Shown piece after piece: positions 58,310 to 64,000 of a stretch of DNA of 64,000 nt. Positions within the stretch are counted from its first letter, which is position 1. Each line of letters starts with the position of its first letter. Source of the stretch: Pristionchus mayeri (lineage: Eukaryota > Nematoda > Chromadorea > Rhabditida > Neodiplogasteridae); contig BTRK01000001.1 in the NCBI GenBank assembly GCA_036245805.1, forward strand, positions 5,580,001 to 5,644,000, in the 5' to 3' direction. Under the pieces are notes generated by a model. The model was not told the origin of the DNA, did no database searches, and worked only from the letters and a program-made list of their open reading frames with translations. The position numbers were made by a program, and so were the translations under genes.

Positions 58310-58772
58310 TTGACCTGAAATGGGGAAGATTTTTTTTTCCAATTTTAATACAATTATTGCAGCTTTAAGTACACGTCCTTTAGTGACGAGACTGAGGAGG
58401 CTAGTCGCATCTGCCACAGCGGACGCGGTCAGCCTCGCACCAGCCACGCGTCTACAGTGGAATTTTGCGTGTGTATCTATAGAAAGGAGAAGAAGTGAGT
58501 GAAGAAGAAGTCCTCATCATATGATAAGAAACATAGATTACATGTGATATTCCATTGGCAGTTTTTTTATTATTTTTAAATATGAATTATAAAAAAAACA
58601 AATGTTCAGCCTGTTCTCGAGAATTCAAAATGTCGATGAAACTCAAAACATACATGATCTTTTACATACATTCACCTTTACTTAACGACCTTATGATATT
58701 TATTGTTGATAACAAAAATGTAAATAATAATTAGCATTTTGGTTTCCTTGCAGCTGCGACGACACCGAGAGA
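58310..58772 (-). repeat. Dispersed unit A, copy 2
   Basis: Reverse-complement partner of 312-786, ending at CAGCTGCGACGAC. The GAGTTTCA box is conserved. The fold-back starting at 58771 abuts or inserted at its edge. Confidence 0.6.
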
Positions 58773-59742
58773 CGTAGGAATTCATGATTTTTTAATTGGC
58801 TGAAAAATTAAGTAAAAGTACTTCGAAACGCCCTCTTTCGAACGATTTCGCGAAAAAAAATTTTGTCGACGTGGCATGCTCCAGAAGTGGGCGGAGTCTC
58901 GATTTTTTCGGAAAAGATGGATCTTTGACGCAATTTTTCGGCATTTTTCGATAAAGATACGAACAAATTGTCAACAGACGAATGAAAGATGAGTGTCAGG
59001 TTTCGGGTGGCAATTGGCGTCAGTTCAAAGGGAAATCGTCTAAATACCATGTAGGAACAATATTGAGAACAGTTTGGAAAGAAAATAATGATTCAAATGC
59101 ATCTTGCTCAATTTGAGAGTCGAAAAATGCCAGAAAACGAAAACCGGGGCTCGCGGGAGAGCGCTAAATAGAGGGGAGAGAGAGGGAGGTCAGACGGCGA
59201 GAGAGGCAGACGGGCAGGGAGCGCGCTCTTGGGAATTTCTGAAAATTACATGGAAATGAAGTGGAAACATGTTATTGTGATGTATTTATGTAATTATGAT
59301 GCAAAATAACCAAGGTTGATTACAGTAAACAAGATGCCTATACCCGAGCCTCATGGACGATTTTGCATAAACGAGTGGAACATTACAGCGCATTACTCGA
59401 TCCCAATGATATATACATGAAATTTTCAAAATTTTCGCCAAAGTTGGACCCTAGATGCAATTTTTGGGTTTTCGACCCATCCAAAGAAAGAAAAATGTGC
59501 CACTCACACTCCTCTTTCATTGGTCTGTTGACAATTTGTTCGTAGCTTTATCGGAAACTGACGAAAAAATGCGTCAAAGATCCACCTTTTCCGAAAAAAT
59601 CGAGACTCCGCCCACTTCTGGAGCATGCCACGTCGAAAAAAAATTGTTTCGCGAAATCGGCCAAAGCCATTCGAAAGAGCGCGTTTCGAACTACTTTTAC
59701 TTAATTTTTCAGCCAATTAAAAAAATCATGAATTCCTACGTC
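58771..59742. mobile_element. Inverted-repeat element, about 0.97 kb
   Basis: Ends GACGTAGGAATTCATGATTT / AATCATGAATTCCTACGTC. Arms of roughly 210-250 bp carry TGGCATGCTCCAGAAGTGGG (left) and its mirror (right). The spacer 59050-59450 is unrelated and includes a GGGCTCGCGGGAG word at 59147. No transposase. Confidence 0.75.
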
Positions 59743-61039
59743 CCGACAGGCCTCAGAGTTCTCGAGTATCTCCCGATTCCTCTCATAAGTGGAACGTGAG
59801 ATCAGCGGGTACCTAGATGGCCAGTGAAGTTTCAGCGGAGTAAGAAATAGAATCGGACATTGCGAAACGGCAGTCCACAACGTTCACACGGTCAAAACGA
59901 AAAAAAACCTCACCTCGTAACCAACCTCATCTCATCTCTAGAGGCAGTTTCATATTTTTGAGTGCTGCTTTCACGTGTACCATTGAGAGCGCCGACTGAG
60001 GCTAGGTTACTGGGAATCGTATGTACCTTTGTGGTAGTAGGAACTGGATGCCTTCAGTTTGGTTCGTACTTTTTTCTGCATGTTTTTAAATTTAAAATTG
60101 TGGTCACTAAATTGGGTGAAACTTCGTTTCGACATCTGGCTAAATTTGGAAAGAATTGTCTTGTCTAGTCATTTCCAGGTAACGGGTGACTAAAATAAAT
60201 AACAATTTGGGAAGTGTGCAGCTGGTTCTGTGCTTCAATGTTGTGACGACATGCGCACTGCACGTTCACTGCAGAAGAGAGGTGGGATTATCACCTGCAG
60301 TCCCTCCTCACGTATTTACTAAGCCCCCACGAAACAAGAAATAGTAGTTGAATGAAACGAATGTTATCAACTTGTCATGCAGCCGTTTCTCACGTTCGTG
60401 CATCGTTTCTCACTCCAATGTGTTTGTGTTTCAATATACCTTTAAATGAAAATACACTTGAAATGAAATGATGGTATGAACTGTTTGGATCTTATTAATT
60501 AACAAGCTATATTTTTATTTTGAAGATAGTACTCCACGTGGATTCCTATCCCATGAGAATTCCCGTTTCAGCTATATTCTTTACACGTGTTGTGCGTCTG
60601 GGATGGCGATTTGTTAATGAATGTATGTGCCTGCAATACTTACATATTACCATGTTTACTGTCCGACACACTGCAGACACAATCTCTTGCATCAAAGTAA
60701 GCATAAATCGTCACGTGACGCCATTAGATTACGACGAATCACGGCTTCGCTGATTTGCACTCAGTGCCTCTAATTCAAGATGTGTTAGAAATGCGGTGCA
60801 TAATTAATGTATCATTTATTTCGTAAAATTATATTGAAGTTTAATTGAGGCCAGTCAAGGAATGAACTAAGAAAATATCATTTGAGAGTAGAAATGGAAA
60901 AAAATCAAACGGAAAAATTTGGTTTCAGAAATTTGATGAATGACTTCTCGTAGATGACTTCTCGTCTCTTCCTAAAAAAATATTTGTAAAATGCAGCATA
61001 GTCTATTGTATCCTCTCACTTCTCAGTCTCTTTCGGTTG
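59743..61039. other. No gene seen
   Basis: TGTTTCA box at 60427 (plus). No supported gene; short open frames have no signature. Confidence 0.45.
60427..60433 (+). promoter_or_regulatory. TGTTTCA box with downstream TTTAAATG
   Basis: TTGTGTTTCAATATACCTTTAAATG; same layout as 36700 and 31998. Confidence 0.4.
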
Positions 61040-61250
61040 ATTTTCTAGAGCGCAATAGGCCGGAAATCGAAATTTTTTTCTGAAATCGAAAATTTTTTTT
61101 CTCGAATTTCGCGCCAAAAAGTTAACATTTTTGAACAATTTTCCGGCTGAAGTGTAGTCCACTCTTGGTGACTCCACACCTAAAGTATGGCTGTCGGGAG
61201 GTCATTTTCAAAAATCCGCTCTAATGGATAACGCGTTTTAACTGATTACT
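61040..61250 (-). mobile_element. Fragment of the 37.9-kb fold-back family
   Basis: TTTCTAGAGCGCAATAG, TTTCGCGCCAAAAAGTTAA, GTAGTCCACTCTTGGTGACTCC and GATAACGCG mirror 38160-38350 (and 38600 for the first). No ends preserved. Confidence 0.65.
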
Positions 61251-63204
61251 CATCATCGATCATGAAATAGTTAGACAATCAATCTCTGTTGATGCTTTTC
61301 AATCGCTTATTGAGCTCTAGAGCGATTCGTGGATGAGATATCGGCAAACGGTCAAAAATATGATCATGATTGGACCTCAGCGGTCAGGTTAAACATGGTT
61401 TGGATAATATATATATAGTTCGGCATGGCTCGTTGTGGTCCCTAGTTCTGATCAATGAACTATGTTCGTACACTAATTCTGGGGTGGGGAATCCGAATCA
61501 AAGATACAAATTCATCATAAAAGGTAGATCACGACCGTAAAATCAGTTTTGAGGAAAACAATGTGAATGCGTAATTTCTGCACTTAGCTCAAGAGAAATT
61601 ATTTGTAGGGTACCTGAATGCGCATCGATTGGAAAAAATGCGGTCGATGTAGGCCAAAACGGAAATACAGCCTTCCAAAGTGGTAGGTCAAAATATGCAA
61701 ATTTTGAAAAATGAAGTTGATAGGCGTGTTCGCCATTCTCACTTTGGTCAGTCCTCATGTTTTCAGCGAAATCCATGACCCAAATTGACTTAGATCACGC
61801 AGGTAAATAGGTCTGCCGAAAGGTGGGCATCACGACAGCTGATAAAGTCACCACAGGAACATATCAAGCGCAGGTCTGCAGCTACAACTGTTCCATATAA
61901 GCATATTTACAACCGCGAATTAATGCATCATGCGATGCCGTTGAAAATAAAATATTCAAACGTACCTCATAAAATGCACCATCTGATCTCCCGATCTAGC
62001 GATTTCATATTATAGGATAGCCGAACACTTTATCCTTGAAAATCAACATATCATTAATCACACAACCTTCTTCTCTTGCCTGAATCATCCACAGATCCAA
62101 TCCTCTTCAAATCGCTTCCTTTTCTGCAAAAGTGTATTGATATTTACAAGAAGATAATATTCAATTTGTTGTATTGTGTTTTAGAAATAAGAACAGTGTT
62201 GACAACAGTGGAAGAAACTCGCAACTCTAGTAACATACTAACTATGAAACATCAGCCATGATGGTTAATTTTATTTTTCGAGATTTTCTTTTATTACAGA
62301 GCTAAAAAAATTAACGCTAAAAAATTCCCCTCTCTGCATGAATCCTCCAATCCTCTCTAACTGGCTTCTCATTCTACTACACTATCTTCATCTTGTCAAT
62401 AAGCATCTGATGACCTGCGAATTTGGTATTGTGTTTGGATAAAAGCATTAGTCGATCCATCGACGGAGGCTCGCAATTGCAGCAAAATATTGTGATACGG
62501 TGCGTTTTTTCAGTCGATAGCGATATAAGATAGACACTGAGTGTAGTGAGTGTAAATAAAGCAAAATATGATTAGCGACAGGATGAAACTTGTTTGAAAT
62601 TTCTCCAAAAACGATGAAGCTAAACAAAGCATTTGCCTTTATATACCCATCCTCGGAAGACGATATCTGCTTGCTTTATCCAATAACCTTTGCTGATTTG
62701 CTGAACCTCAGTAACACTGAAACTCACTTCCACGCAGAACGTTTTCATCTAAACTTTTATCACATTGTTAAAAAAATTCACCATATCATACATTTGTTAA
62801 CGACCAATCGTTAACTATTCAATAGAATCATCTCCGATTTTTAAACCAAAACATATATTGATTTTTATGAACAGGGGATATCCGAAAAATCAAATAACGC
62901 GAATTTACTGGGAATATGTAACAACTATGAAACCGAAGTCGAGAAATTGAAATTTTAAAATTTACATTGAGCTTCTTTCAGAGCTTTCTGAAATATATGA
63001 TATATTCACATTTCAGCAACAGGATTCGCAGCTGAATTGGATGAGATGAACAGTGCTACAATTTTTATTAGACTTTTGGACAAGACAAAAACGAGACACT
63101 GTAGTTTGTTTAGCTTCATGTCCATCTGCATTCATTGCAGGGCAGATGGAGAGCACCCGGCAGAGTTCCTGCAATTCATCCTATATACAAATTAACCACA
63201 AAAC
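61251..63204. other. No gene seen
   Basis: AT-rich, TGTTTCA box at 62245-62251 (minus; GATGTTTCATAGTTAG). Short TA run at 61409. No supported gene. Confidence 0.45.
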
Positions 63205-63279
63205 GATTTCCTGCATAACAATTTCACTAGCAAGATCAGTGACACTGATCTTGCTAGTGACATTTTTATGCAGGAAATC
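63205..63279. repeat. 75-bp hairpin
   Basis: GATTTCCTGCATAACAATTT-CACTAGCAAGATCAGT is mirrored by ACTGATCTTGCTAGTG-ACATTTTTATGCAGGAAATC with a 3-nt centre and a small internal mismatch patch. Size resembles a microRNA precursor, but the loop is too tight for a typical one. Could equally be a tiny palindromic MITE. Confidence 0.75.
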
Positions 63280-64000
63280 ATAAAAAATGGGATTGTTTTT
63301 AGAGAATCTTAGATGACAACAAGAGTTGATATTTTATCTTTCGATGGGTTGAAGAAAAAAATCAGACAGATCTGTCCACACTACTCTATCCTATTTTAAT
63401 AATCCTGCCGTACCGGAGTACTACTACCATGCTTGTAGTTCTGCAAATGCTGCTGTCAGAGTGCGTATTACCGTATCTGCAATTATATATACCGGAAAGT
63501 GGATTGCATCTTAAATAGCTATTAATTAAGTATGATTGATCCATCAAACAAGAGTTTTTACTATGCAGAAAGATCCGAAATACTCATTCACAACGTTCAT
63601 ACTATGTTTTTCACAGTGAAGTGAAATTAATGTTTCAACTATTCGAAATGACCTCGAAATATCAAGGAAAAGTCATTCGAAGATCCATCGCGGGTAATTA
63701 CAAAAAATATATTTAAAAAATTAAATGCTCGATCGCAATCTTACAAGCATAGACCGCGCCATTATAGACATGCAGGCTATATTACGGATGGATTGGAAAG
63801 AAGTGTTCAGTCAGTGCTCTTGACCTTAATATTGCAAAACAGTGATCAATATGCCGAAAACGACAGCCCCCGCCGTTGATGCACGCGTTTACTACTCTAT
63901 TTGACATTTTTGTTAAAGAAACATGAGCGAATACGATTGAGATTGGCCTGAAAGATCTTTCACATTCATTGAAATGTGCACCACGTTAACCTACACCATA
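63280..64000. other. No gene seen
   Basis: TGTTTCA box at 63631-63637 (plus; AATGTTTCAACTATTCG). Nothing else recognised before the window edge. Confidence 0.45.

Noticed and set aside
1..64000. CRISPR arrays, bacterial operons, ribosome binding sites, attachment sites
   Set aside because: The window is nematode nuclear DNA; the repeats seen are tandem satellites or inverted transposon ends and do not have the regular repeat-spacer form.

Overview
This is eukaryotic, AT-rich, repeat-dominated DNA from a nematode. The strongest taxonomic marker is an exact 22-nt copy of the nematode SL1 spliced leader (minus strand, 45078-45099). Mariner-type elements with TTAGGTTG ends and many repeated TGTTTCA boxes also fit. 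TGTTTCA is the core of the Caenorhabditis/Pristionchus piRNA (21U-RNA) promoter, so a clade V nematode is my inference. I could not recognise a single intact host protein-coding gene, tRNA, rRNA or snRNA gene in 64 kb. Almost every open frame in the window is a chance frame or lies in a mobile element.

Layout. 0-5.9 kb: TTAA-flanked MITEs, a hAT-type MITE full of CGCTCGCGAGCG palindromes, and the first of two near-identical 1.27-kb mariner-type elements. 5.9-11 kb: fold-back elements, a long hairpin and a Tc1-type MITE. 11-16.5 kb: low-repeat DNA carrying diverged motif units. 16.5-21.2 kb: a 169-bp tandem array, a Tc1-type MITE, a palindrome and a dead mariner with a broken transposase. 21.3-24.8 kb: one 3.5-kb inverted-repeat element with a 9-bp target duplication. 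26-30 kb: inverted repeats, including a fold-back that carries GC-rich fragments of an unidentified gene. 30-34.6 kb: low-repeat, motif-bearing DNA. 34.6-50.1 kb: second mariner-type copy, a 2-kb fold-back, a dead LINE nested in another fold-back and headed by SL1, further mariner-type MITEs, an RTE-clade LINE tail split by a hAT MITE, and a third TTAA MITE. 50-64 kb: fold-backs alternating with motif-bearing low-repeat DNA.

How it may work. About 40 exact TGTTTCA heptamers are present (hand count, both strands) against roughly 13 expected for random DNA at about 38% GC (hand estimate). Most lie between the transposons rather than in them, and many share extra flanking sequence: a TAAAT-like block 6-9 nt downstream, and in pairs a conserved upstream block. 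This is what a field of diverged single-piRNA transcription units would look like, and one TTAA MITE family carries the box internally. The whole window may therefore be a piRNA-producing, gene-poor domain into which transposons have nested. This is inference and needs small-RNA data. The SL1-headed LINE is the most secure unusual observation: its RNA was apparently trans-spliced before it was reverse transcribed and integrated.
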